A stretch of 64,000 nt of DNA from Pseudactinotalea sp. HY158 (GTDB taxonomy: Bacteria > Actinomycetota > Actinomycetes > Actinomycetales > Beutenbergiaceae): contig NZ_CP045920.1 of assembly GCF_009660225.1 (NCBI RefSeq), forward strand, positions 434,001 to 498,000, read 5' to 3'. The notes under the pieces are model-generated. The model saw nothing but the letters and a program-made list of their open reading frames with translations. It made no database searches and was not told the DNA's origin. The position numbers and the translations under genes are program-made. Shown here in pieces: positions 49,668 through 57,835 of the stretch. The first letter of the stretch is position 1, and each line of letters begins with the position of its first letter.

Positions 49668-49736
49668 GGCCAGCCCCCCGACGGCGCCAGGGGGCCGCGG
49701 TCCGCGAGCCGAATGGTCTCGGAGCAGGCGGTGTCG

Positions 49737-49742
49737 TAGTTT
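49737..49742 (+). promoter_or_regulatory. Probable -10 box (TAGTTT) of the leaderless kinase gene
   Basis: The box ends 6 nt before the ATG at 49749. Confidence 0.5.
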
Positions 49743-49748
49743 CCATGC

Positions 49749-51407
49749 ATGAGCAGTGACGAGGACCCGGGCGAGCCGTTGGGGCAGATCGGCGGCTACG
49801 AACTCCGACGGGTCCTGGGAACGGGCGGCATGGGAACCGTCTACGAGGCCGCGGACGGTGCCGGGCTGACCGTCGCCCTCAAGGCTCTCCACCCCGCCTT
49901 CGCCGCCGACCCGGAGAGCCGGGAGCGACTGCGCCGGGAGGTGGCCACGCTCCACCAGGTGCGCGGGGCGCAGGTGGCCCAGGTGATCGACGCCGAGGTC
50001 GACTCCACGGAGGCGTTCATCGTCACCGAACTCATCCACGGCCAGCCGCTCGACCAGTCCGTGCACACCCACGGCCCGCTCGAGATCCGCGAGCTCGCCG
50101 ATCTGGCCGCCGGGCTGGCCACGGCGCTCCAGCAGATCCACGGCGTGCACGTGGTCCATCGCGATCTCAAGCCGAGCAACGTCATGCTCACCGAGGCCGG
50201 GCCCGTGCTCATCGACTTCGGCATCTCCCAGCTCGTGGACGACGCCCGGATCACCCGCACCGGTCTGGTCACCGGCACCCCCGGTTACGTCGATCCCGTC
50301 GTGCTCGGCGGGGCCGCGCCCGACCAGCTGGGCGACTGGTGGGGGTGGGCCGCCCTCCTCGTGTTCGCGGCGACCGGGCGGGAACCGTTCGGCACCGGCC
50401 CCGCGACCCTCGCCCGCGCGACCGAGGGCCGCGTCGACGCCGAGGGACTGCCGCGACCCGTCGCCGAGGTGCTCACCGTGGCGCTCAACCCCGATCCGCG
50501 GTACCGGCTGCCGCCGGCGGACGTGGTCGAGCTGCTCGGCGAGATCGCCCGCGGCCGGCACGTGAGCGTGCCCCCGGCCGCCGTCGCCGGTGCCCGCGAC
50601 GGGCATGGCTCGCAGCCCCCGTACGGCTCGATGGGAACCGCCGGCCCCGTGGGAACCGCCGGCCCTGCCGGAACCGCCGGGCCCGCCGGTGCGCCGCCGC
50701 CGAGCTACCCGCCGGGCGGTCCGCCGCCGGCGCAGCGGGTCGCCCGCGATTCCCTCGTGGAGTCCTGGCCCCGGTTCCACTCCACCGTGGCCGAACCCGT
50801 GCGGGCCTATCCGGGACCGGAGCCGTACTACGCGCCGGACCTCGCGGAGCGGGGACTGCGCCCGGCACCCTCCCGGCCCGTGATGACGACGCTCGCCTGG
50901 CTCGTGCTCGTGGCGTTCGCCGTCCGCGCGGCCGGCAGCGCGACGATCGCGTTCGTGGCCGTGCTCGCGGGCGCGGGCGCGTGGGGCTGGGGGGAGCGGC
51001 GGCTGCGGGACCGGCGGATGCGGTTCGGTCGGCGCCGCCGGGACGGCGCGCTCGTGTGGCTCGCCGCCCCGGTGCATCTGGTCAGCGGCGTGGTGACGGC
51101 GCTGCCCGGCCTCATCGCGGGGGCGGTGGTGGCGCTCGGGGCGTGGCTCGTGCTCGGGCGGTTCATCGCCGCCGGCCTCGCGGCCGGGCTCGCCGTGGCA
51201 CTGCTGGCGTTCATGGCCTGGTTCGTTCCCAGCTCGGGGGCCGCCCGGGCGGGGGTGCGGCGGGTGTGGGCCGTGATGATGCCGAATCGCGGCGCGGCGG
51301 CGGGGGCCACGGTGGTGGCCGTCGTCCTGCTCGGGGTGGTCGGGCTCTGGGCGCTGGGGCAGGTGGATTCCGCCTCGTGGGACCCGTTCCCGATGCCCAC
51401 ACCGTGA
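49749..51407 (+). CDS. Membrane serine/threonine protein kinase with altered APE motif
   Basis: A 552-residue Hanks-type kinase. Catalytic features present: glycine loop GTGGMGTVYEA, lysine in VALKALHP, helix-C Glu in LRREVATL, catalytic loop VVHRDLKPSNVML and DFG in LIDFGIS. After the GTPGY of the activation loop, the usual APE is replaced by VDPVVL. The P+1 anchor Glu is therefore missing. Beyond about residue 280, a Gly/Ala/Pro linker with repeated GTAGPA units leads to four or more membrane helices (about 380-540). There are no PASTA domains. The expected kinase domain is cytoplasmic. Divergent from otsA. Confidence 0.85.
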   Translation: MSSDEDPGEPLGQIGGYELRRVLGTGGMGTVYEAADGAGLTVALKALHPAFAADPESRERLRREVATLHQVRGAQVAQVIDAEVDSTEAFIVTELIHGQPLDQSVHTHGPLEIRELADLAAGLATALQQIHGVHVVHRDLKPSNVMLTEAGPVLIDFGISQLVDDARITRTGLVTGTPGYVDPVVLGGAAPDQLGDWWGWAALLVFAATGREPFGTGPATLARATEGRVDAEGLPRPVAEVLTVALNPDPRYRLPPADVVELLGEIARGRHVSVPPAAVAGARDGHGSQPPYGSMGTAGPVGTAGPAGTAGPAGAPPPSYPPGGPPPAQRVARDSLVESWPRFHSTVAEPVRAYPGPEPYYAPDLAERGLRPAPSRPVMTTLAWLVLVAFAVRAAGSATIAFVAVLAGAGAWGWGERRLRDRRMRFGRRRRDGALVWLAAPVHLVSGVVTALPGLIAGAVVALGAWLVLGRFIAAGLAAGLAVALLAFMAWFVPSSGAARAGVRRVWAVMMPNRGAAAGATVVAVVLLGVVGLWALGQVDSASWDPFPMPTP

Positions 51408-51412
51408 GTGCG

Positions 51413-51418
51413 TATCCT
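51413..51418 (+). promoter_or_regulatory. Probable -10 box (TATCCT) for the DsbA-like gene
   Basis: It would start transcription near 51425, leaving a 33-nt leader containing AAAGAG close to the ATG. Confidence 0.45.
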
Positions 51419-51457
51419 AGGCACTGCCGACCGCCCTCGACCTTCCGAAAGAGTTCC

Positions 51458-52237
51458 ATGTCAGCGAACACCAAGCGCCGTGAAGACGCTCGCAAGCAAG
51501 CCGAGAAGATCGCCGCCAAGCAGGCCTCCTCCGACAACCGCACCCGCAACATCCTCATCCTCATCATCGCCGCCGTGATCGCGCTGCTCGTGGTCGCGGG
51601 CATCGTGCTCTACAAGCAGTCGCAGAGGACCCCGCTGAGCGACTTCGAGGGGACCGCGCCGGCGGCCGCGGACACGCACGGCGGGATCGCCTTCAGCGAC
51701 CAGGGCGTCGGGGTCGTCGGCTCGGGCCCGGTGGTGCAGGTGTACGTCGACTTCTTGTGCCCGATCTGCGGCGACTTCGAGGAGGTGAACGGCGCCGACC
51801 TCGTCGAGCTGGTCGAGGCGGGGACCGCCACGGTCGTCTACCACCCCGTCAACTTCCTCGACCGCTACTCCCAGGGCACGGCCTACTCCACGCGCGCGGC
51901 GAACGCGTTCGTCACGGTCGCCGAGGACGCCCCCGACCAGGCGCTCGACTTCATGACCGCCCTGTTCGAGCAGCAGCCGGCGGAGAACACCACGGGGCTG
52001 ACCGACGAGGAGATCGCCGGCATCGCGGTCGACGCCGGCGTTCCCCAGGAGGTCGCGGACACGTTCGGCGACCTCACCTACGGCGACTGGGTCGACGCCG
52101 CCTCCCAGCAGGCCACGCGCGACGGGGTGACCGGGACGCCGAGCGTCGTCATCAACGGCACCCCGCTCGACACCAAGAAGTACAACTGGACCCAGCCGGG
52201 CGTGCTGCGCGACCACATCGAGGAACTCGCGGGCTGA
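51458..52237 (+). CDS. Membrane-anchored DsbA-like thioredoxin-fold protein
   Basis: A 259-residue protein with a basic, Lys/Gln-rich cytoplasmic start, one helix (about 31-53) and an extracytoplasmic thioredoxin fold. Its active site is CPIC within VDFLCPICGDFEEV, and a cis-Pro loop lies in GVTGTPSVVINGTPL. Such proteins oxidise or isomerise disulfides of secreted proteins, as the DsbA_4 / MdbA type does in actinobacteria. Start ATG with AAAGAG 5 nt upstream. A hairpin terminator and then tRNA-Thr follow. Confidence 0.88.
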   Translation: MSANTKRREDARKQAEKIAAKQASSDNRTRNILILIIAAVIALLVVAGIVLYKQSQRTPLSDFEGTAPAAADTHGGIAFSDQGVGVVGSGPVVQVYVDFLCPICGDFEEVNGADLVELVEAGTATVVYHPVNFLDRYSQGTAYSTRAANAFVTVAEDAPDQALDFMTALFEQQPAENTTGLTDEEIAGIAVDAGVPQEVADTFGDLTYGDWVDAASQQATRDGVTGTPSVVINGTPLDTKKYNWTQPGVLRDHIEELAG

Positions 52238-52253
52238 TCGATCCCGACGGCCG

Positions 52254-52295
52254 GTGGCCGGCGGCACCGGGGAGGACACCCCGGCCGCCGGCCAC
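52254..52295 (+). terminator. Hairpin terminator after the DsbA-like gene
   Basis: GTGGCCGGCGGC pairs with GCCGCCGGCCAC (12 bp), enclosing a second small GC stem. Lies 16 nt past the stop. Confidence 0.7.
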
Positions 52296-52351
52296 ATGCC
52301 GTTTTCGCCATCACGACCCGCTCTGGCAGAATCGACCTGCCCGCGGGGCGC

Positions 52352-52427
52352 GCCACCTTAGCTCAGTTGGTAGAGCAGCTGTCTTGTAAACAGCAGGTCG
52401 TCGGTTCGAGCCCGACAGGTGGCTCCA
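52352..52427 (+). tRNA. tRNA-Thr (anticodon TGT)
   Basis: A complete 76-nt cloverleaf. Acceptor GCCACCT pairs with AGGTGGC, and the D-arm contains AGCTCAGTTGGTAGAGC. The anticodon stem GCTGT/ACAGC has loop CTTGTAA, giving anticodon TGT for ACA codons. The T-arm is GTCGG-TTCGAGC-CCGAC, and the 3' CCA is encoded. A CAGAAT box 20 nt upstream is a plausible -10. Confidence 0.95.
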
Positions 52428-52492
52428 TGGAGGGGCTCAGCAGTTCGTTGCCGTGCGCACAGTGGTTGCCGCGTTCGACTGCCCGGCCGGGC

Positions 52493-52521
52493 TTGTCGAC
52501 GTCCACCGGAGGACGTACGAT
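52493..52521 (+). promoter_or_regulatory. Likely promoter of the sialidase gene
   Basis: TTGTCG (52493-52498) and TACGAT (52516-52521) are 17 nt apart. The start would fall near 52528, 85 nt before the ATG. Confidence 0.45.
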
Positions 52522-52612
52522 GACTGATTGCACGCGACAATCGTGAACGCAGGTGCTCACATCGTCGTGCATGAACGCACATCAGCAGCAGGGACGCTCT
52601 GAAAGGTATGGG

Positions 52613-55600
52613 ATGACAGCAATCGCCATGGGCCCTCGTCGACGAGGCAGGGCCATAGGACTGCTCGGGCTGCTCGTCGCAGCAGCGGCCTCGCTCGGGC
52701 TGCTGGGCCTCGCGCCCGTGGCCGCGGAGGCGGCCACGTCCGACGACGGCAGCATCTCGGCGGAGATCGAGTTCGTCGATCCCGCGGAGGACGGGGAATA
52801 CGCCGTCGGCGACGTGCTCGCCTTCACCTACGTCGTCGTCAACCTCCTCGACGAGGACCGCAGCCTGAGCCTCGTCGAGAGCAACCTCGACGGGGACGAG
52901 GGCTGCAAGTGGTTCAAGGCGGCCCCGGGTGCCGAGCAGCGCTGCGTCGGCCGGGCCACGCACACGGTGACGGCGGCCGACCTCGCGGCGGGCGCGTTCA
53001 CCCCGACCGCCACCTGGGGCATCCACTCGGGCATCGACTACGTCGGGATCGCCTCCGAGGTCGAGGTCGTCGGCGAGCCGGTCGACCTCATCGGACCGGG
53101 CATCAGGGCCGAGGTCGTCGCGACCAACGCCCAGGCCGACCACGACTACGAGGTGGGCGACGTGCTCGAGTTCGCCTACGTCGTCACCAATCTTCTCGAC
53201 GAGGCGCGCTCCACCCAACTCCTCGAGAGCAACCTCGACGGCGACGCCGGCTGCAAGTGGTCGAGCCACCCCGCCGGCACGACCTACGAGTGCGGCACCC
53301 CGCGGCACACCGTGACGGCCGCCGACCTCGAGGCCGGCTCCTTCGTGCCCACCGCCACGTGGGCGATCCACACGGGCACCGGCTACCCGGGGGCGCAGGA
53401 GAGCATCGAGATCGTCGGGGATCCGGTCGGCCTCGTCGACCACACCGAGGCCGGCAACGGGGGCCTCGACTTCGACGCCTCGTGGGAGGGCGAGCCCCTC
53501 TACACCAGCACGCAGCTCGCCACGAACGGCGTCGGCGGCTTCCCGAACTACCGGATCGTGGCGCTCGCGGTGACCAACAGCGGCGACCTGCTCGCCTCCT
53601 ACGACGGGCGCCCGACCGGTGCCGATTCGCCCGGGCCGAACTCGATCCTGCAGCGGCGCAGCACCGACGGCGGCCAGACCTGGGAGGAGCAGACCGTCAT
53701 CCACGCCGGGAAGGTGAGCCGGCCCATCCACGGCTTCTCCGACCCGAGCTATATCGTGGACCGGATCACCGGCGAGGTCTTCAACTTCCACGTGTACTCG
53801 CAGGACCAAGGCTTCTTCGGTTCGCACGCCGGAACCGATCCGAGCGACCGGAACGTCGCCCACGTCGAGGTGTCGCGCTCGACCGACGGCGGCCGCACCT
53901 GGACCCACGAGATCATCACCGACCAGATCACCCCGGACCCGTCGTGGACCAGCCGGTTCGCGACCTCCGGGCAGGGAATCCAGCTCAAGTACGGCGAGCA
54001 CGCCGGCCGGCTCATCCAGCAGTTCCCGGTCATGGTCGCGGGGGTGATCAAGGCCGTGAGCGTCTACTCCGACGACCACGGCGACACGTGGCAGGCGGGG
54101 ACGCCGGTCGGGGTGTCGATGGACGAGAACAAGACCGTCGAACTCTCCGACGGCCGCGTCATGCTCAACTCCCGTGACAGCGCCCGGAGCGGCTACCGCA
54201 AGGTCGCCTACTCCACCGACGGCGGCGTGACCTACGGCGAGGTCACCCTCGACCGGGAGCTCCCGGACCCGACGAACAACGCGTCGATCATCCGGGCCTT
54301 CCCGAACGCGGCCGAGGGGAGCGACGAGGCGAGGATCCTGCTGTTCTCCAACTCCGCCAGCACCACGAGCCGGACCAACGGAACGATTCGGATGTCCTGC
54401 GACGACGGGCAGACCTGGCCGATCTCGAAGACGTTCGAGCCGGGCGGGATGGCCTACTCCACGCTCGCGACCCAGCCCGACGGCAGCATCGGTCTCCTGT
54501 ACGAGCCCGGTGGCGGTGGCGGCGGCATCGCCTACGCCAACTTCAACCTCGCCTGGCTCGGCGGGATCTGCGCCGGCGTCACGGCCGATGAGGCGAGTGT
54601 CGACCCGGGATCGAGCGTCGACGTGCAGCTCACGGTCACGAACCAGACCTCGGCCGCGCTCACCGGGGCGGCCATCGCGCTCGACCTGCCGGCCGGGTGG
54701 ACCGCGTCCGAGGCCGTCGTGCCGGAGATCGCCCCCGGTGGCTCTGTGCGGGTGCCGGTGACCATCGCCGTGCCGGGGGGCGAGGTGCCGCAGACGGTGC
54801 GCATCCCGCTGACGTTGACGACGCCGCGGGGCTCGTCGTCGGGGTCGCTCTCCGTGCGGGCCAACGCGCCCGCCGGGCAACCGATCACCGTGGTCGGGAC
54901 CCACACGAACCCGAAGGAACTGGACACCTACGAGGTCGGTGACCGGCTCGAGTTCACCTTCGCCGTGGAGAACATCTCCGGTGGCCCGATCGCTGTCGTC
55001 CCGGACGGAACGCTCGAGGGCTTCGACCCCGACGATGGGGCGCCGAACTGCCGCTACCGCGCACTACCGACCGACGGCGGGTACGAGTGCACGACGGCCT
55101 TCCACGTGGTGACCCAGGCCGACCTCGACGCCGGTGAGTTCGCGCCGGTCACGTCCTGGGATGCCCGGGAGGGGGGCGAGAGCGGGCCGAGCATCGGCAG
55201 CATCGCGCTCGACTCCCCCGTGGTGATCCTCACCAGTGGCAGCACGGGCGACTCGGACGGGTCGGATGCCGACGCCGACGGGTCGGATGGTACCGACGCC
55301 GGCAGCGACGGGTCGGATGCCGGGAGTGACGGTTCCGTCGGTGGGTCCGACGGCTCGGACGGCTCCGATGCCGGTGCTGATGGTTCGGGCGCTGGTTCCG
55401 ACGGCGGGTCGGACGGCTCCGACGCCGGCACTGACGGTTCGGGCGCTGGTTCCGACAGCGGTTCGGACGGCTCCGACGGTGCTGATGTCGGCGCGGATGG
55501 CTCGGACGCCGGTACTGACGGATCGGACGCTGGTTCCGACAGTGGGTCGGACGGCTCCGACGGTGGATCCGACGGTGCCGATGTCGATGCTGATGGTTCG

Positions 55601-56131
55601 GGCGCTGGTTCCGACGGCGGGTCGGACGGCTCTGATGCCGGTGCTGACGGTTCGGGCGCTGGTTCCGACGGCGGGTCGGACGGCTCCGACGGTGCTGATG
55701 TCGGCGCGGATGGCTCGGACGCCGGTGCAGATGGTTCGGGCGCCGGTGCGGACAGCCCCGACGGCTCCGACGCCGGTTCGGGTGACGAGGGAGCCGACCG
55801 GCTGCCGTCGACCGGGATCGCAGCAACCGCGGCGGGCCTGCTCGCGTTGACCCTGATCGGCCTGGGCATGGCACTCAGGGGTCGCCGACTGAACCTGGAT
55901 CCACCGTGCTGGTTTGAGTCTGGGTGGCGTGGGAGCATGAGAATGCCCTCCTGGCCTGGGATAATGCGTGTTGTCAACGCACGCAGTCCCAAAAAAGAAG
56001 GGCATCTCGTAGATGCAACTATCTCATGTCTCCTCGGTACGGTTCGACGATCCGAACCTGGTCGGCGTGGCGGGTCTTGTCCCGGTGATGGCGCTGGCCG
56101 AGCGGGCCGGGCTGTCGGCGCTGGTCGGTGA
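52613..56131 (+). CDS. Wall-anchored exo-alpha-sialidase (GH33), 3' end altered by IS insertion
   Basis: Surface enzyme releasing terminal sialic acid. The ATG at 52613 after GAAAGG gives a signal peptide (about 1-40). Two copies of an Ig-like module follow, each with YxVGDVLxFxYVVxNLLDE, C-K-W, C and THTVTAADLxAG (about 45-135 and 140-235). The GH33 propeller (about 250-660) has NYRIVALAVTNSGDLLASYD and Asp boxes RSTDGGQTW, RSTDGGRTW, YSDDHGDTW, YSTDGGVTY. Then come an NPCBM-associated-type beta domain (about 665-755), a third Ig-like copy (about 765-865) and a Gly/Ser/Asp repeat stalk. LPSTG lies at 1064-1068, followed by a helix and RGRR. The native gene would stop after RRLNA (1095 residues). 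The IS now appends 78 foreign residues, giving 1172. Confidence 0.9.
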   Translation: MTAIAMGPRRRGRAIGLLGLLVAAAASLGLLGLAPVAAEAATSDDGSISAEIEFVDPAEDGEYAVGDVLAFTYVVVNLLDEDRSLSLVESNLDGDEGCKWFKAAPGAEQRCVGRATHTVTAADLAAGAFTPTATWGIHSGIDYVGIASEVEVVGEPVDLIGPGIRAEVVATNAQADHDYEVGDVLEFAYVVTNLLDEARSTQLLESNLDGDAGCKWSSHPAGTTYECGTPRHTVTAADLEAGSFVPTATWAIHTGTGYPGAQESIEIVGDPVGLVDHTEAGNGGLDFDASWEGEPLYTSTQLATNGVGGFPNYRIVALAVTNSGDLLASYDGRPTGADSPGPNSILQRRSTDGGQTWEEQTVIHAGKVSRPIHGFSDPSYIVDRITGEVFNFHVYSQDQGFFGSHAGTDPSDRNVAHVEVSRSTDGGRTWTHEIITDQITPDPSWTSRFATSGQGIQLKYGEHAGRLIQQFPVMVAGVIKAVSVYSDDHGDTWQAGTPVGVSMDENKTVELSDGRVMLNSRDSARSGYRKVAYSTDGGVTYGEVTLDRELPDPTNNASIIRAFPNAAEGSDEARILLFSNSASTTSRTNGTIRMSCDDGQTWPISKTFEPGGMAYSTLATQPDGSIGLLYEPGGGGGGIAYANFNLAWLGGICAGVTADEASVDPGSSVDVQLTVTNQTSAALTGAAIALDLPAGWTASEAVVPEIAPGGSVRVPVTIAVPGGEVPQTVRIPLTLTTPRGSSSGSLSVRANAPAGQPITVVGTHTNPKELDTYEVGDRLEFTFAVENISGGPIAVVPDGTLEGFDPDDGAPNCRYRALPTDGGYECTTAFHVVTQADLDAGEFAPVTSWDAREGGESGPSIGSIALDSPVVILTSGSTGDSDGSDADADGSDGTDAGSDGSDAGSDGSVGGSDGSDGSDAGADGSGAGSDGGSDGSDAGTDGSGAGSDSGSDGSDGADVGADGSDAGTDGSDAGSDSGSDGSDGGSDGADVDADGSGAGSDGGSDGSDAGADGSGAGSDGGSDGSDGADVGADGSDAGADGSGAGADSPDGSDAGSGDEGADRLPSTGIAATAAGLLALTLIGLGMALRGRRLNLDPPCWFESGWRGSMRMPSWPGIMRVVNARSPKKEGHLVDATISCLLGTVRRSEPGRRGGSCPGDGAGRAGRAVGAGR
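55247..55800 (+). repeat. Ser-Gly-Asp coding repeat (sialidase stalk)
   Basis: Degenerate 9- to 18-bp units encode GSDG, GSDAG and GADGSGAG runs of about 180 residues, forming a flexible acidic spacer between enzyme and wall. Confidence 0.8.
55889..55893. repeat. Target-site duplication, left copy (CTGAA)
   Basis: CTGAA directly precedes the left inverted repeat and is repeated directly after the right one at 57529-57533. Confidence 0.9.
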
Positions 56132-57528
56132 GCATCTGAGTCTGTCGGGTGCGGGCAGCGCGAACCCAGGGGCGAAGGTGTTGGCGCTGGTCGCGGGTAT
56201 GACCGCGGGGGCCGACTCCATCGATGACATGGACCTGTTGCGCCACGGCGGGATGGGCAAATTGTTCCAGGATGCGCGTGCGCCCTCGACGCTGGGCACG
56301 TTCCTACGCGCGTTCACCTTCGGGCATGTCCGCCAGCTCGACGCGATCGCCTCCCGCTTCCTGACCCGTCTGGCCGGGCAGGCCCCGGTGCTGGCCGGTG
56401 CCGGTCAGATCGCCTACGTCGATATCGACGACACGATCAAGGAGACCTACGGGTACGCCAAGCAGGGCGCCGGGTACGGCTACAACAAGGTCAAGGGCCT
56501 CAACGCGCTGATCGCGACCGTGGCCACCCCGGTGGCCGCGCCGGTGATCGTGGGCACGCGGCTACGCCGGGGCCCGGCCAACAGTGCACGCGGGGCGGGC
56601 AAGTTCGTCGCCGATTCCCTCGCCGCCGCCCGGACGGCCGGCGCCGGCGGGGTGGTGATCCTGCGCGCCGATTCGGCCTACTACAGCCGTGAGGTGGCCG
56701 CCGCGGCGGGCCGGGCCGGTGCCCACTTCTCGTTGACCGCGCGGATGAACCCGGCGATCACGGCCGCGATCACCAGCATCGACGCGCAGGCCTGGACCCC
56801 GATCCGGTACCCGAACGCGATCTGGGACGAAGACGAGGGCCGGTTGATCTCTGATGCCCAGGTCGCCGAGATCCCCTTCACCGCGTTCACCTCCCGTCCC
56901 AAGGCCGAGCACATCAGCGCACGGCTGATCGTGCGCCGCGTCAAACGGCTCAACCCCGCAGCCACCAGGGCCGGGCAGGACGAACTGTTCGCCACCTACC
57001 GGTACCACGCCGTCTTCACCGACTCGCCCCTGAGCATGCTCGAGGCCGAGAAGGCCCACCGCGCCCACGCCATCATCGAGGGCGTCCACGCCGATCTACG
57101 CGCCTCGGCCCTGGCCCACGCGCCCTCGGGCAAGTTCACCGCGAATGCGGCCTGGCTCGTGCTGGCCGCGATCGCGTTCAACCTCACCCGCGCCGCCGGG
57201 ACCCTGGCCTCCCTCTTCCACGCCCGGGCCACCACCGCGACCATCCGAGACCACCTCATCCGCGTCCCCGCCCGGATCGCGTCCTCGGCACGACGGCTGA
57301 TCATGCACCTACCCCGGAACTGGGCCCACCAAGGCCCCTGGGAAGCGCTCTATGTCGCTGCCTGCGGGCCACCCCCAGCCCCGGCGACCTGACCACCAGC
57401 CCCCACGGGCACGACCGGAACACAAGTGGAAAAGCCGGGCAGACCGGCAGCCCCGCCACGCCCACACGACCCGACCCGCCAGAACCCGGCCCTCACACCC
57501 TCACCACGACCCGGACGGTGGATCCAGG
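55894..57528 (+). mobile_element. Complete IS1380-family insertion sequence
   Basis: A 1635-bp element bounded by perfect 14-bp terminal inverted repeats, CCTGGATCCACCGT (55894-55907) and its complement (57515-57528), and flanked by 5-bp CTGAA duplications. One transposase gene fills most of it. Ends, duplication and the frame are all intact, so it may be active. A short inverted repeat (TGCGTG/CACGCA) sits upstream of the transposase. Confidence 0.93.
56013..57392 (+). CDS. IS1380-family transposase
   Basis: A 459-residue DDE transposase. Candidate catalytic acids lie in AYVDIDDTIKETYG (first Asp), VILRADSAYYS (second Asp) and the C-terminal HRAHAIIEGVHADLRASALAHAPSGKF (Glu), followed by NAAWLVLAAIAFNL, a typical IS1380 block. 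The start is ATG 56013. It is transcribed in the same direction as the sialidase, whose extended frame overlaps its first 39 codons in another phase. No frameshift or stop is present. Confidence 0.93.
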   Translation: MQLSHVSSVRFDDPNLVGVAGLVPVMALAERAGLSALVGEHLSLSGAGSANPGAKVLALVAGMTAGADSIDDMDLLRHGGMGKLFQDARAPSTLGTFLRAFTFGHVRQLDAIASRFLTRLAGQAPVLAGAGQIAYVDIDDTIKETYGYAKQGAGYGYNKVKGLNALIATVATPVAAPVIVGTRLRRGPANSARGAGKFVADSLAAARTAGAGGVVILRADSAYYSREVAAAAGRAGAHFSLTARMNPAITAAITSIDAQAWTPIRYPNAIWDEDEGRLISDAQVAEIPFTAFTSRPKAEHISARLIVRRVKRLNPAATRAGQDELFATYRYHAVFTDSPLSMLEAEKAHRAHAIIEGVHADLRASALAHAPSGKFTANAAWLVLAAIAFNLTRAAGTLASLFHARATTATIRDHLIRVPARIASSARRLIMHLPRNWAHQGPWEALYVAACGPPPAPAT

Positions 57529-57533
57529 CTGAA
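57529..57533. repeat. Target-site duplication, right copy (CTGAA)
   Basis: Matches the left copy at 55889-55893. The bases CGCCTGA that follow are the severed native end (Ala, stop) of the sialidase frame. Confidence 0.9.
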
Positions 57534-57560
57534 CGCCTGATCCGCCGGCCCCTCCTGATT

Positions 57561-57598
57561 CGACTGTGGCACCCATCGATCGATGGGTGCCACAGTCG
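57561..57598. terminator. Displaced sialidase terminator (38-bp perfect palindrome)
   Basis: CGACTGTGGCACCCATCG, AT, and the exact complement. It lies 20 nt after the native sialidase stop but now 1.4 kb from the stop actually used. Confidence 0.8.
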
Positions 57599-57606
57599 TG
57601 TCGTCT

Positions 57607-57681
57607 CAGGTCCAGGTCCAGGTCCAGGTCCAGGTTCAGGTTCAGGTCCAGGTCCAGGTCCAGGTTCAGGTCCAGGTACAG
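57607..57681. repeat. Hexanucleotide tandem repeat (CAGGTC)n
   Basis: Twelve consecutive 6-bp units, of which eight are CAGGTC and four carry one change at the last base, plus a partial CAG. Confidence 0.9.
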
Positions 57682-57685
57682 ATCA

Positions 57686-57717
57686 CCGACCGCCGACCAC
57701 CGACCGCCGACCGCCGA
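57686..57717. repeat. Heptanucleotide tandem repeat (CCGACCG)n
   Basis: Four units, one of them CCGACCA, then CCGA. Directly follows the hexamer array. Confidence 0.8.
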
Positions 57718-57788
57718 GCCCGCGTACGCGCATGCGCGGGTGTGCGCCGGAGTGTCGGAGCGTCGGAGTGTGGAAGTGCCGGGAACGA

Positions 57789-57825
57789 GTCGGGCACCGC
57801 TCCCTCGTGGGAAGCGGTGCCCGAC
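57789..57825. terminator. Hairpin terminator of the SGNH gene
   Basis: A 13-bp stem GTCGGGCACCGCT with its complement, one mismatch and two more pairs, begins 10 nt beyond the minus-strand stop at 57836. Confidence 0.75.
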
Positions 57826-57835
57826 CGTGGCAGCC

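Larger units (their letters stand above)
57534..57835. other. Non-coding gap between the IS and the SGNH gene
   Basis: About 300 nt with the remaining sialidase stop codon, a palindromic terminator, a hexamer repeat, a heptamer repeat, Gly/Ser-like GGAGTGTC repeats and a second hairpin. No gene supported. Confidence 0.75.

Noticed and set aside
55895-56131. The last 78 residues of the sialidase frame as a real domain
   Set aside because: They are a translation of the IS left end in a frame unrelated to the transposase; the native gene ends with RRLNA.
57607-57717. CRISPR-like array
   Set aside because: The repeats are contiguous 6- and 7-mers with no spacers and no cas genes.
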